Origin: Candidatus Melainabacteria bacterium
GTDB lineage: Bacteria > Cyanobacteriota > Vampirovibrionia > Vampirovibrionales > Vampirovibrionaceae
Reading direction: 5' to 3'
NCBI GenBank assembly: GCA_902168245.1
Contig: CABHPA010000034.1
Location: forward strand, 1-56,216
DNA length: 56,216 nucleotides
This document shows positions 1 to 7,855 of the stretch, one piece after another (position 1 is the stretch's first letter; each line of letters opens with the position of its first letter). The notes under the pieces are model-generated. The model was not told where the DNA came from. It did not search any database and was given only the letters and a program-made list of their open reading frames with translations. The position numbers and the translations under genes are program-made.

Positions 1-285
1 GGCATGTGCGCAAGAGATTTGAAGTGGATCTGACCTTAGTACGAGAGGACCGGGTCGGACGAACCGCCAGTGTACCGGTTATCACGCCAGTGGTAAACGC
101 CGGGTAGCTGTGTTCGGAGCGGATAAGCGCTGAAAGCATATAAGTGCGAAGCCCACCACAAGATGAGATCTCTCACGCGGTCAACGCGGTAAGTCCCCAG
201 GAAGATAATCTGGTTGATAGGCTACAGATGGAAGCATGGCAACATGTGCAGTCGAGTAGTACTAATCGGACGAGGGCTTTTCCTA
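1..285 (+). rRNA. rrl: 23S ribosomal RNA, 3' end (partial)
   Basis: The sarcin-ricin loop core AGTACGAGAGGACC is present at 38-51, followed by the expected domain VI sequence (GATAAGCGCTGAAAGCATAT around 121-140) and a 3' end near GTACTAATCGGACGAGG. The 5' part lies outside the window. The exact 3' terminus (about 285) is estimated from the usual pairing and not measured. About 105 nt with no tRNA separate it from the 5S gene, so the visible part of the operon is 23S-5S with a plain spacer. Confidence 0.97.
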
Positions 286-390
286 TAAACTGATTCATCT
301 ATTAGAAACAGAACAGACGCTTCAAAGATACGAGATTTAATGGGCCAGTAATGGCCGTCTATGCAGTCCTCAAGGTGACGCCTAACAAGT

Positions 391-510
391 TTCCTTGGTG
401 GTTTAGTGACAGGAAAACTCCCGTTCCCATTCCGAACACGGCCGAAAAGACTGCTCACAGCAACAATACTCGGACTGTAAGGTCCCGGAAAGATAGCTCT
501 CCGCCAAGGG
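391..510 (+). rRNA. rrf: 5S ribosomal RNA
   Basis: The 5' strand CCTTGGTG (393-400) pairs with the 3' strand CGCCAAGG (502-509) to form helix I. The universal internal segment CCCGTTCCCATTCCGAACACGG is present in the expected position (about 420-442). Length is about 118-120 nt. It directly follows the 23S gene and precedes an intrinsic terminator, so it is the last gene of this rRNA operon. Confidence 0.95.
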
Positions 511-522
511 TTTATTTAAACC

Positions 523-557
523 AAAGACCGCTGACTCAAACTCGGCGGTCTTTGTGT
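523..557 (+). terminator. rRNA operon intrinsic terminator
   Basis: Inverted repeat AAAGACCGC ... GGCGGTCTTT (523-553) followed by a T-rich run, 13 nt after the 5S 3' end. It should end the rRNA transcript. Confidence 0.85.
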
Positions 558-687
558 TTGCGATTTCTCAATAGGTCTTGCCTGAACTGGATAGGGGGTT
601 ATGGAACCTGTTTGTTGAGTTTGCGTCCATGCAGTTATACTCGACGAACATTGAATAGGGCTATCGATTTTGGAAAGGACGTTTCTC

Positions 688-1086
688 ATGCCGGTTAATA
701 AGCTATTGGGCATTTATATGGCAGCAGCGCTGATAGGGGCGGGGACCATGTTTTCCATGGCACCTACAGCAATGGCAGGCTCGCTTGTAGTGGATGGCCC
801 TGGTTTTAAAGTAGAAAAGAAGCAGGGGTGGTTTGGTCATAACTCGTCCAGTTATCAGGATGCTTTGGGGAACAAGGTGGAGAAGAAAACCGGGTTCTTT
901 GGGCGATCCACCAGCACCACTCGGTTGTTTGGCAGCCAGGTTGTGAAATCTGGAAATAATGTCTCGGTGATGGATGCGAGCGGAAACCCATTAGTAACCA
1001 GACGCAGAACTTGGTTCCACGGCAAAGAGACTCGCGTGGACGGCAACGGCATTTTGCATTCGATGAAAGGGCTGTTTAGCCAGTAG
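688..1086 (+). CDS. small secreted protein with internal repeat, unknown function
   Basis: The ATG at 688 is chosen because GGAAAGGA lies about 8 nt upstream; an in-frame TTG at 670 sits on that same ribosome-binding site and is unlikely. The 132-residue product begins with a Sec signal peptide: a lysine near the start, a hydrophobic stretch from about 7 to 24, and an AMA-type cleavage site before GSLVV. The mature part of about 100 residues has a degenerate internal repeat: VEKKQGWFG followed by a Ser-rich stretch and DALGNKVEKKTGFFG, then VVKSGN and DASGNP. Such G/N turns at regular spacing suggest a small beta-rich domain. No cysteines or recognisable catalytic motif are seen. It is monocistronic between the rRNA terminator and a bidirectional terminator at 1386-1420. 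Function unknown; probably periplasmic or extracellular. Confidence 0.75.
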   Translation: MPVNKLLGIYMAAALIGAGTMFSMAPTAMAGSLVVDGPGFKVEKKQGWFGHNSSSYQDALGNKVEKKTGFFGRSTSTTRLFGSQVVKSGNNVSVMDASGNPLVTRRRTWFHGKETRVDGNGILHSMKGLFSQ

Positions 1087-1126
1087 GTAGCAGGCTAAAT
1101 AACACAACTTAAAGAAGAAAAAAAAA

Positions 1127-1214
1127 TCCTTTACGAACAGGTGGTTTATTAGCCATTGATAAGGCAGGCTTAAATCCTGCTTCACTGAATGGCATCCATT
1201 CTATCCGTAAAGGA
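1127..1214 (+). other. tRNA-like four-helix structure, non-coding
   Basis: A perfect 9-bp closing helix (TCCTTTACG 1127-1135 with CGTAAAGGA 1206-1214) encloses three hairpins. The first is a weak D-arm-like stem (1141-1144 with 1153-1156). The second is a 5-bp stem GCAGG/CCTGC (1164-1168, 1176-1180) with a seven-base loop CTTAAAT. The third is GAATGG/CCATTC (1187-1192, 1196-1201). The middle arm resembles an anticodon arm with U33 and anticodon UAA (Leu). The third arm has no T-loop consensus, the D-loop lacks GG, and no CCA follows, so it is not a normal tRNA. Either strand could be the sense strand. Confidence 0.35.
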
Positions 1215-1385
1215 AAATTATTCTAAATGTGGATGAGGCTGAGGTGTTAAGAAGAACCCAATTACAAGCATTATAATAATTGATTTGCCTGAACTAGTAT
1301 ATTAGTCAGTTAGGTTATTTAAACAAAAATTAATATTTAGCATGAATTCTAACAGAGCGGGACGAAGTACTATAGTCCGCAAAGA

Positions 1386-1420
1386 AAAAGCACCAAAGCG
1401 TTTTCTGCGCCGGTGCTTTT
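1386..1420. terminator. bidirectional intrinsic terminator
   Basis: AAAAGCACC (1386-1394) pairs with GGTGCTTTT (1412-1420), with A-rich and T-rich flanks on both sides. It lies between the rightward gene ending at 1086 and the leftward gene ending at 1451 and can serve both. Confidence 0.8.
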
Positions 1421-1450
1421 AGCGTGATTTCTCGTTTTAATCAGGTGATG

Positions 1451-1732
1451 TCAGCTTGCTTCGACACAGACAGTAATCGGTGATTCCATGCCTAGCGTCA
1501 GGAATTGATGCCCTTTGTTGGCAACCAGGTCAGACATCGCTTCATGGATCTCCAGCGCGGAGCAATCCAGCAGGTGGGACAGATTGATGATGCTAGGTAG
1601 AAACACACAGGACTCCTTCGCCAGTCTTGCTTTATGCCTGATGCGCTCAAAATATTGTGTAAACCGATTCTTTCCCAGGTTCTTGTCATGGTTTAGCGGT
1701 TGAAAGCGCGATTCAGTGTTTTGCGTGTGCAT
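1451..1732 (-). CDS. unknown 93-residue protein, possible winged-helix-like fold
   Basis: Last gene of a three-gene leftward operon, 26 nt after its upstream neighbour and just before the terminator at 1386-1420. The 93-residue product is basic in its first 40 residues. At about 44-76 it has a helical segment (FLPSIINLSHLLDC ... EIHEAMSDLVANKG) that aligns with a segment of the neighbouring gene: both have P-S-x-I-x-LS, a Cys, an I-x-x-A motif, a Leu and a G-x-Q end. This pattern (helix, turn, helix, then strand) would suit a winged helix, but no family is recognised. There is no signal peptide or membrane segment, so it is probably cytosolic. I infer the two genes are old paralogs acting together; the molecular role is unknown. 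Confidence 0.6.
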   Translation of the reverse strand: MHTQNTESRFQPLNHDKNLGKNRFTQYFERIRHKARLAKESCVFLPSIINLSHLLDCSALEIHEAMSDLVANKGHQFLTLGMESPITVCVEAS

Positions 1733-1758
1733 GCCTTCTGTACCTCTTTTGCTTTAGC

Positions 1759-2175
1759 TTAACTAAGGGCGCTTTGGGTGCGAGGCGAAGCCAGCATTTG
1801 GTAAAAATGCTGCCATAAGGCGGAATGCTCCCGTCGGATGGTTTTTCTGCGGATGAGCGGATCCCAAAGGACGATGGGTGAACTGCCTCCGTTGGTTTCG
1901 GCTTGGTAGCCCTGCCTTTCCAGTTCTAGTAAGGCGCTATAGATGTCGGCTTCCTGGCACTGGAAAAAGCCGGATAACGCAATCGGGGAAGGTGCAATCA
2001 GATACTTGATGAATTCCGACTCTTCATAGTTTTCCAGCAATCGCCTCAGGTAGGAAGCGATTGACGCTATATCACCCGCCTGCGGTTTCAGGGCGTCCTG
2101 GTGATAATCGGGCTGAAAATCCTGCCAGCCGAGTACTTTTTTTTCAGTGTCGCGCGTTTGATTAAAGGTCCACAT
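1759..2175 (-). CDS. unknown protein, paralog-like to the next gene, possible winged-helix segment
   Basis: Middle gene of the leftward operon. The longest frame starts at 2190, but the ATG at 2175 is preferred because GGGAG lies 8 nt upstream, whereas nothing like a ribosome-binding site precedes 2190. The product has about 138 residues. A central segment (EFIKYLIAPSPIALSGFFQC ... DIYSALLELERQGYQAE) looks like a helix-turn-helix with a following strand and matches a similar stretch in the gene at 1451-1732. The C-terminus is rich in Arg, His and Trp. No enzyme motif, signal peptide or membrane segment is visible. Together with the acidic 66-residue protein encoded first in the operon it may form a small complex; that is inference only. 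Confidence 0.6.
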   Translation of the reverse strand: MWTFNQTRDTEKKVLGWQDFQPDYHQDALKPQAGDIASIASYLRRLLENYEESEFIKYLIAPSPIALSGFFQCQEADIYSALLELERQGYQAETNGGSSPIVLWDPLIRRKTIRREHSALWQHFYQMLASPRTQSALS

Positions 2176-2222
2176 GGCCCTGACTCCCATGGTTCTAATT
2201 CGTGTACTTTCTAGCGATCCGA

Positions 2223-2423
2223 TTACTCTTCAAAATCCTGAAGCGCGTAATATTCCCCAAAGCTGTTCTGATGGATAATCTCCGGCGAGTAAGCATTTTG
2301 CATGTCCATATCTTCCAGTTCATCCAAATCGAAATCGAATTCGTCCTTGGAGGAAATAAATCCCCAGTTGTGAAGCCCTGCTTTCTTTTTCAGCGACGAG
2401 TACTCGATATTGGACATTGACAT
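2223..2423 (-). CDS. small acidic protein, unknown function
   Basis: First gene of the three-gene leftward operon. It has a strong ribosome-binding site, AGGAGG, 8 nt before the ATG at 2423. The 66-residue product is very acidic in its second half (DEFDFDLDELEDMDMQ, then a C-terminal DFEE) and basic near residues 11-14 (LKKKAG). It has no cysteines, signal peptide or membrane segment. Acidic mini-proteins of this kind are often partners or inhibitors of basic proteins, and the next two genes encode proteins with basic stretches and a helix-turn-helix-like segment. That relation is an inference from order and charge. No family is recognised. Confidence 0.65.
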   Translation of the reverse strand: MSMSNIEYSSLKKKAGLHNWGFISSKDEFDFDLDELEDMDMQNAYSPEIIHQNSFGEYYALQDFEE

Positions 2424-2708
2424 TTCTCTATCCTCCTAAAATTGGATATTGGGGCTTGTTTACTCTATTCGGTTGGCGTGTAAATTGGATTCATTCAATT
2501 GGATCTTTTGGTTTTTAAGCAATAAAAAAGCTTCCTTACCAGTGGAGAGTGCAGACATCGTAGATGTTTTGGCGTCAGTATATAAAACTACGAAGCACTG
2601 TCCTCTCAACTCGTATTCGGAAGCTGTGTGGTAAAGCGTGGAAAGTATGTTTGAGCTATAGGAAAAATTTAATATTTGTTACAGTTATTAATATAACAAT
2701 TCGGGCAT

Positions 2709-2801
2709 AAGCCAACTATTCCCCGTCCGAGGGAAAGACGAATTAACCGAATGGGTAGAATTTTCAGGGGTGCGATACTGCCCAATGGTCTTAGATGGCT
2801 T
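2709..2801 (+). other. structured non-coding segment upstream of a shared terminator
   Basis: In the otherwise gene-free stretch 2424-2835, AAGCCA (2709-2714) pairs with TGGCTT (2796-2801). Inside are hairpins CGTC/GACG (2724-2727, 2737-2740) and GGGTAG/CTGCCC (2753-2758, 2778-2783), and CCCC/GGGG (2721-2724, 2767-2770) could add a tertiary pairing. It lies just before a hairpin at 2820-2861 that ends in six T on this strand. A short rightward RNA is possible. I do not recognise an RNA family. Confidence 0.3.
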
Positions 2802-2819
2802 TGACCCATACTGAAATAA

Positions 2820-2861
2820 AAGGCTGACAGCGGTTTTAGAGCGTAACCTGTCGGCTTTTTT
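2820..2861. terminator. bidirectional terminator containing the stop codon of the hybrid kinase
   Basis: An 11-bp stem with G-U pairs joins AAGGCTGACAG (2820-2830) to CTGTCGGCTTT (2848-2858). It is followed by T runs on both strands (TTTTTT to the right, TTTTATTT on the reverse). The leftward kinase gene ends inside the loop, so this is its terminator; it could also end a rightward RNA. Confidence 0.65.
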
Positions 2862-4002
2862 CGCTTTGCTGATCCGGCAAGCTGAACGTAAAACGGCTGC
2901 CTTCCCCTAATCGACTGTCTACCAGCAGCTCCCCCTGGTGGGCCTCAATAATCTTTTTGGAAATATAAAGTCCCAGCCCGGTGCCGATGTGCCGATACCG
3001 TTTGGCCATGGATGCGTAAGGCTCAAACAGGCTTTTCTGAATGGTCTCCTCAATGCCGGGGCCGGTATCCTCAACCGTAATCAGCGCGTGATTATCCTGA
3101 AACCGTGAACGAACGATAATTTTGCCGCCCTTTGGCGTATAGTTGACCGCGTTTTGCACCAGGTTATAAATGACGCGCTTGATTTCCAACGCATCCAGCG
3201 GAATGGGCGGTATTTCAGCTTGCAAGTCCAGCGTCAGGCTCTGCTGTTTGTCTTCGGCCAGGCCGGTTAAGTCCATGTTAATGGTGGTGGCCACCAATTC
3301 GTTCAGGTCGATGGTTTCCATCCGCAGCACCATCTGGCCTTCCTCAAACTTAAAGGCGGTCAGCAGGTTGTCCACCATCTGGTACATAAAACGGTTGGAG
3401 CGCAGCATTTCATTAATCACCAGCGCCTGCTCCTCGGTCAGCGGGCCGAACCGCTGATCCAGCAAAAGCTCGAAAATGCGAAACTCCGCCTTGATGGGTG
3501 TCTTTAAATCATGGGTCAGCGTGGCTACAAACTTTTCGCGCTGCTTTTGGCTTTCCAGCAGCACGTCCAATACTTTTTTATGCTCCAGCGTGTACCGGAT
3601 GGCCCGCTCCAGCGCGGCGGCGTCAATACGGCCTTTTACCAGGTAGTCCCAGGCGCCCAGCTTCATGGCCTGAATATCCACTTCCCTGGCCTCCTGGCCG
3701 GTCAGTACAATCATGGGCTGGGTGCAGCCCTGCTCAATGGCTTCCTGTAGCAAGTCCAGGCCGTTTTTTTGATCCAGCCGGTAATCAATCAGGTAAATGT
3801 CATGACGACTTTCCTGAATCATGGCCAGCCCCTGCTCGTACGAGGAGGCCCAGTCCAGCAGGTGCTTGCGGCCTACGATTTCCGAGATGATTCGCCGAGT
3901 GATGATATACTCATCCTCGTCGTCATCCACCAGCAACACCCGGATGGGAGACTGATCGGCCTCAGCCTGCGTTTCTTTCGGTAGGAAGTTGGACAACCTC
4001 AA
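2836..4002 (-). CDS. hybrid REC-histidine kinase
   Basis: A cytosolic 388-residue signalling protein. Residues 20-140 form a receiver domain (acidic pair DDD at 26-28, phospho-acceptor D73 in LIDYRL, K123). They are joined to a HisKA domain with the H-box at H164 (LTHDLKTP) and an HATPase_c domain with N-box (NAVNYTPKG), DTGPGI and GTGLGLYISKK. It thus receives phosphate at an N-terminal REC and has its own kinase core, without membrane or DNA-binding segments. The frame begins at a TTG (4002) that overlaps the preceding regulator gene by 41 nt; a second TTG at 3996 is possible. It is the last of three genes (kinase, regulator, hybrid) in a leftward operon. I infer that the sensor kinase at 4426-6594 passes phosphate to this REC or to the free regulator. 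Confidence 0.9.
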   Translation of the reverse strand: MRLSNFLPKETQAEADQSPIRVLLVDDDEDEYIITRRIISEIVGRKHLLDWASSYEQGLAMIQESRHDIYLIDYRLDQKNGLDLLQEAIEQGCTQPMIVLTGQEAREVDIQAMKLGAWDYLVKGRIDAAALERAIRYTLEHKKVLDVLLESQKQREKFVATLTHDLKTPIKAEFRIFELLLDQRFGPLTEEQALVINEMLRSNRFMYQMVDNLLTAFKFEEGQMVLRMETIDLNELVATTINMDLTGLAEDKQQSLTLDLQAEIPPIPLDALEIKRVIYNLVQNAVNYTPKGGKIIVRSRFQDNHALITVEDTGPGIEETIQKSLFEPYASMAKRYRHIGTGLGLYISKKIIEAHQGELLVDSRLGEGSRFTFSLPDQQSEKSRQVTL

Positions 4003-4429
4003 ACCAGTATTTCCCCAAAATTTTCATGGTGTTAACCAGAGATTCATACGTAATTGGCTTGGTAATGAACGAATTGACGCCCAAATCATAGGTGCGGTAA
4101 ATATCCTCTTCCTCTTTGGAAGTGGTTAGCACAACGATGGGAATATGGCGCAACTCCGCATCGGACTTGATTTCCTGCAACGCTTCCACGCCGCTTTTAC
4201 GCGGCATGTTCAAATCCAGCAAAATCAAATCCGGCGTTTCAATGTGGTTGCTTTGGTACTTGCCGCGTTTGTGCAGATAATCCAGCAAATCCTCCCCGTC
4301 TTCCACAAAGGACGTTTTGCTGGGAATATGGCTCTGCATTAGCGCGGCCTGCGCCATAAGCCGGTCATCCGGATCGTCATCCGCAATCAGGATGTTAATG
4401 CTCTTGTTCAGGCTGATATTGGAACTCAC
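3962..4429 (-). CDS. single-domain response regulator, Rcp1-like
   Basis: 155 residues forming one receiver domain and no output domain. ADDDPDD at 16-22 supplies the acidic pocket, D72 in LILLDLNMP is the phospho-acceptor, and KP appears near the C-terminus (ITKPITYESL). The extended acidic start, the insertion with HKRGKY and the C-terminal extension (LGKYWFEVVQLP) are typical of Rcp1-type regulators that partner phytochrome-like kinases in cyanobacteria and related groups. The ATG at 4429 overlaps the stop of the upstream kinase by 4 nt (ATGA), implying coupled translation. It probably shuttles phosphate between the upstream PAS kinase and the downstream hybrid kinase; it cannot bind DNA itself. 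Confidence 0.92.
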   Translation of the reverse strand: MSSNISLNKSINILIADDDPDDRLMAQAALMQSHIPSKTSFVEDGEDLLDYLHKRGKYQSNHIETPDLILLDLNMPRKSGVEALQEIKSDAELRHIPIVVLTTSKEEEDIYRTYDLGVNSFITKPITYESLVNTMKILGKYWFEVVQLPTERNAG

Positions 4430-6594
4430 TGAAATTTCCCTGTCTCTTCTATATTGTTTTGCCAGACCGGCAATGTAATGGTTATAGTGGAGCCGACTCC
4501 CGGCTCGCTGCTGGCCGTAATGTTTCCATGATGCTGCTCGACAATGCGTTTGCAGGTTGCCAAACCAATTCCGGTGCCAGTGTATTCTCCAGGGGCGTGA
4601 AGCCGTTGAAACACCCTGAAAATGCGATCCAGGTATTTCCTGTCGAACCCGATACCGTTATCTTGAACCCGGATTTCGGCAAATTCGGCCTGTCCAAGAA
4701 AGGTATCTCTGTTCAGTAAGTTACCATAAATATGAATGACAGGGGATACCCCGTTTCGGCAAAATTTAAGTCCGTTCAGGATAACCTCCCTGAACAGATG
4801 GTGTATTAGCTTGCTATCGGCGGCTATGATGGGCAGGGAATCCGACTGCACCAAGGCGCCCGATGCTTCAATTTGCGGGCGCAATTCCTGGGTAATGGCG
4901 TGAATCACTTGGTTGAGATCCACGGTGGTTATATTCAACTCTTCCTGCGAGACTTCCGAATACAGGATTAAATCCCGAATCAGGCTCTGCATCCGATCAA
5001 TCGAACTGAGGATTTTTTGCGTGTATTGCAGAGATTCCCCGTCCAGTTTGTCTTTTTCCTTGGTGGCCACCAGTTCGGTGTAAAAGCCGATTTTGCGCAA
5101 CGGTTCCTGCAAATCGTGGGTGGCGATTCTGGAAAACTCCCCCAATGCGCGGTTGCTGCGCCTCAGGGCCGTGCGTTCCTCCTCCGATTGTCGCCGGGCG
5201 GTGATGTCTTGAATCAGGGCGGTGCAATACATGTTTTTTTGCGGGTCTTCCCAGACCGACAGATTTAATTCAATCGGGAATTCGGAACCGTCCTTGCGGA
5301 TGCCCGACAGTTCCAGGGTTTTGCCCGCCAGGCGCGGAACCCGCGTTTCAGCAAGCCGTTGCATGCCCGCCAAATGCGCGTTGCGGTAGCGCTTTGGCAT
5401 TAGCAAAGTCAGGTTTTGCCCAAGCAACTCGCCGGGCAGGTATTGGAAAATTTGATGGGCGTAGCGGTTGGCCGACAGCACATGCCCATCCAGCCCGGCG
5501 ATGATAATGCCGTTCATGGCGGATTCAAAAACATTGCGGTACCTGGCTTCCGAGCCTTGCAACGCTTCCAGGGTCGCCCGCTGTTCGGTAATATCCATAT
5601 GATGCACCACAATGGCCAGCGTCCGGCTGTTTTGATCCCGCAAGGCGCCGCCTGTGGCCAGTGTCCATATGAAATGGCCGTCCTGGTGAATTAATCGCTT
5701 GTTGAGCTGGTAGGTTTGCAACTCTCCGCTGATGAGTTTCGCCTGTAGTTTTTTTTCCGCCGCCAGATCGGAAGGTTCTGTGATATCGCTCAGCGTCAGC
5801 TTTTGCAATGTCTCCTGGGTATAGCCCAGCAGCTTCCAGAACGGAGGGTTGACCCGCAGCCACTGGCCTTCCGGGTTGAGCAGGATTTTGCCGATGGGGG
5901 CGGCGTCAAAAATCTGCCGGAAATATTCTTCGCTCTGAATCAGGATTTGGTTGGCGTGGGCTTGTTGACGGGTCAGCAAAATGCCCACGCCGCCGGTCAT
6001 CAGAATTAGCAGCAGCGCCATCAGCATGCGCCGGTTCAGTTTCTCCCGGGCGTTCAACAGGTATAACGTGACCAGATCGCCCCTTGTTTCCTCAAAGTCA
6101 TCAATCAGGTTCGCCAGCCGGTTCAGGGATGCCTGATATTCCCGGCTGGCCCTGGGCAGTGACAGCAGATGGTCGGTTTCTGCCTCCAGTCGGTTGAGCA
6201 GGCGTTGCTTGCGTTGCAACTCCCGGCTGATTTCCTCGCTGGGCGGCCTGGAAATACGGGTGCTTCCCTGGCCGAAGGTGGTGCGGGCCATGCTGCCTTG
6301 TTGCAAAGCTTCCAGGGATTGCCTGCTTTGAACAATCAGGCTTTGGTAATGGCGGGACGGGATGCCCTGGCTGACCAGAAACACCTGGTTTAAATATCGG
6401 TTCCGTAAAATGCGCTGGCGGGTAATCACTTCCAGGGTGGCCGTATCGCGCTGGGTGTTGTCCAGGCTGGACATGATATAAACCGCGCTGATTAAAATCA
6501 GGCTGATAAATAATACCGGGATGATCAGGAGCCGACGTCGCAATGTTTGCGCCACAGCGCCCAACGGCAAGTTGGAAATGCTTGGACCAGCCAT
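4426..6594 (-). CDS. membrane sensor histidine kinase, PAS-PAS-HisKA-HATPase
   Basis: 722 residues. A first membrane helix lies at about 22-43. A helical extracytoplasmic segment follows (about 45-185, with repeated R/Q-rich heptads, resembling four-helix sensor domains), then a second membrane helix at about 188-208. Two PAS domains follow: 222-340 (IFDAAPIGKILLN) and 351-467 (VFESAMNGIIIAGLDG). The HisKA H-box is at H493 (ATHDLQEPLRKIG). The HATPase_c domain ends with GTGIGLATCKRIVEQHHG. The DLQEPLR form of the H-box is that of phytochrome-type kinases, matching the Rcp1-like regulator encoded next. It is the first gene of the operon, with no heme or chromophore Cys visible. The signal is unknown. 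Confidence 0.93.
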   Translation of the reverse strand: MAGPSISNLPLGAVAQTLRRRLLIIPVLFISLILISAVYIMSSLDNTQRDTATLEVITRQRILRNRYLNQVFLVSQGIPSRHYQSLIVQSRQSLEALQQGSMARTTFGQGSTRISRPPSEEISRELQRKQRLLNRLEAETDHLLSLPRASREYQASLNRLANLIDDFEETRGDLVTLYLLNAREKLNRRMLMALLLILMTGGVGILLTRQQAHANQILIQSEEYFRQIFDAAPIGKILLNPEGQWLRVNPPFWKLLGYTQETLQKLTLSDITEPSDLAAEKKLQAKLISGELQTYQLNKRLIHQDGHFIWTLATGGALRDQNSRTLAIVVHHMDITEQRATLEALQGSEARYRNVFESAMNGIIIAGLDGHVLSANRYAHQIFQYLPGELLGQNLTLLMPKRYRNAHLAGMQRLAETRVPRLAGKTLELSGIRKDGSEFPIELNLSVWEDPQKNMYCTALIQDITARRQSEEERTALRRSNRALGEFSRIATHDLQEPLRKIGFYTELVATKEKDKLDGESLQYTQKILSSIDRMQSLIRDLILYSEVSQEELNITTVDLNQVIHAITQELRPQIEASGALVQSDSLPIIAADSKLIHHLFREVILNGLKFCRNGVSPVIHIYGNLLNRDTFLGQAEFAEIRVQDNGIGFDRKYLDRIFRVFQRLHAPGEYTGTGIGLATCKRIVEQHHGNITASSEPGVGSTITITLPVWQNNIEETGKFQ

Positions 6595-6742
6595 ACGTTG
6601 TATTCCTCTAACAGGTCTGGCTCAATGTTGATGGGTTGCGGGCCGTGGCTTTTGCTTTCTGACTGCGATGATGTGGAAACCAAGCCCTAAGAGCCATCCC
6701 TCTCCTCTTTTGAAGTCCGAATTGGAAGCCTGGGTGAAGCAA

Positions 6743-6779
6743 CAAGCAGCCGGCGCCAACTGAATGTACCGGCTGCTTG
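6743..6779 (-). terminator. intrinsic terminator of the NarL-type regulator gene
   Basis: A perfect 11-bp inverted repeat, CAAGCAGCCGG (6743-6753) with CCGGCTGCTTG (6769-6779), lies 18 nt after the stop of the leftward regulator gene. The T run after it is short. Confidence 0.65.
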
Positions 6780-6797
6780 CGTATAAAAGGATGCCGG

Positions 6798-7484
6798 TTA
6801 AACCAGGTTCTCTTTCACCGCTTTAACGGCGGCCTGAACCCGGTCGTGAACCGAGAGTTTTTGCAGGATGCTGCACACATGTGCTTTGGCGGTGTGTACG
6901 CTGACCGAAAGCGCGTCGGCGATTTCGGAATTGCTTTTGCCTTCCACCAGCAGCGTGAGTACCTGGTTTTCCCGCTCGGTCAGTTGAAGATCGCTTCGCG
7001 CGCCCGCTGCGCCCGCTTTCGATTTGATGCCGCTGCTGGAAAACATTTCCAGGGCCATGCCCGCAATGGCGGGATCCAGCCAGGCGGCCCCTTCGTATAC
7101 GGATTTCACGACTTCAATCAGCCGGTTGGAGGTGATTTCCTTCAGGCAATACGCGTTGGCGCCTGCGGATAACGCCGCCAGCACTTCGTCTTCTACCTCG
7201 TGAGAAGTGAGAATGACGATTTTAATCTCTTCGTCCATCTCCTTGATCAGCTTGGTGACTTCAATCCCGTCAATCCCCGGAAGGCCCAGATCCAGAATCA
7301 CCAGATCGGGCTTGAGCTGTTTCACCAGTTCAATGCCCTGTTCGCCGGTTTCGGCTTCCCCAACCACCTCAATGCGGGGATCCTCGTTCAGAACCGAGCG
7401 CAGCCCGATGCGAACCAGTTTGTAATCCTCTACCAGTACAAGCCGTATCACGGCATTTTCTACCTGTGGGGGTGCTTGTGTCAT
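6798..7484 (-). CDS. NarL/FixJ-family response regulator
   Basis: 228 residues. The receiver domain (about 13-135) has the acidic pair ED at 19-20, phospho-acceptor D65 (LVILDLGLPG) and the conserved T/S and K positions (ILTSHE, CLKEIT). A linker follows, then a LuxR-type DNA-binding domain (about 160-225) with LTERENQVLTLLVEGKSNSE and a recognition helix containing VSVHTAKAHV. It is a phosphorylation-controlled transcription regulator. It is encoded alone, directly upstream of the three-gene kinase operon that lacks any DNA-binding regulator. I infer it could be the output of that pathway. A promoter is visible at 7531-7559. Confidence 0.93.
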   Translation of the reverse strand: MTQAPPQVENAVIRLVLVEDYKLVRIGLRSVLNEDPRIEVVGEAETGEQGIELVKQLKPDLVILDLGLPGIDGIEVTKLIKEMDEEIKIVILTSHEVEDEVLAALSAGANAYCLKEITSNRLIEVVKSVYEGAAWLDPAIAGMALEMFSSSGIKSKAGAAGARSDLQLTERENQVLTLLVEGKSNSEIADALSVSVHTAKAHVCSILQKLSVHDRVQAAVKAVKENLV

Positions 7485-7530
7485 TATGAAACCTGCCTAC
7501 TTGACCTACTACCTCTATGTAATGATTGAC

Positions 7531-7559
7531 ATTATAGAGGGATAGATAGCAGTCGTCCA
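7531..7559 (-). promoter_or_regulatory. sigma70-type promoter for the NarL-type regulator
   Basis: On the reverse strand, TATAAT (7536-7531) is preceded by TGGACG (7559-7554) with a 17-bp spacer. The predicted start lies about 40 nt before the ATG at 7484. Confidence 0.55.
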
Positions 7560-7855
7560 GTACCCTTCCTCGGCCCTAACAATCCATAACGGAACCGTTT
7601 ACCGGGTTTAGGCCAGAATAGGATAAAATTATCCTCTATATGGGCCAGCAATACGGAAGCGAGATTAAGTCATCGTTATGCTACGCTTGACGTAGACCTC
7701 TACACTTTTTGATGTATAAATATCAATGAAGGGTTTTCAGCCCAAAAATCCCCAAAAAAATGTTACAGATGAGTTTTTAGCGATTGCGCCCAGTATAAAC
7801 ATATATTAAGATTAATAAACAGACGAATTCTGCGGAAAGATGGAAAGTGAGCTAT
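7560..7855. other. intergenic region with a small palindrome
   Basis: This divergent spacer holds no credible gene. AGGATAA-AA-TTATCCT at 7620-7635 is a palindrome with 7-bp arms that could be a regulator site for either flanking gene. An AT-rich stretch (7790-7820) precedes the rightward gene at 7856 and probably contains its promoter. A reverse frame over 7763-8146 is a shadow of that gene. Confidence 0.4.

Noticed and set aside
1127-1214. Functional tRNA-Leu
   Set aside because: No T-loop consensus, no GG in the D-loop, and the third arm is not adjacent to the closing stem; kept only as a tRNA-like structure.
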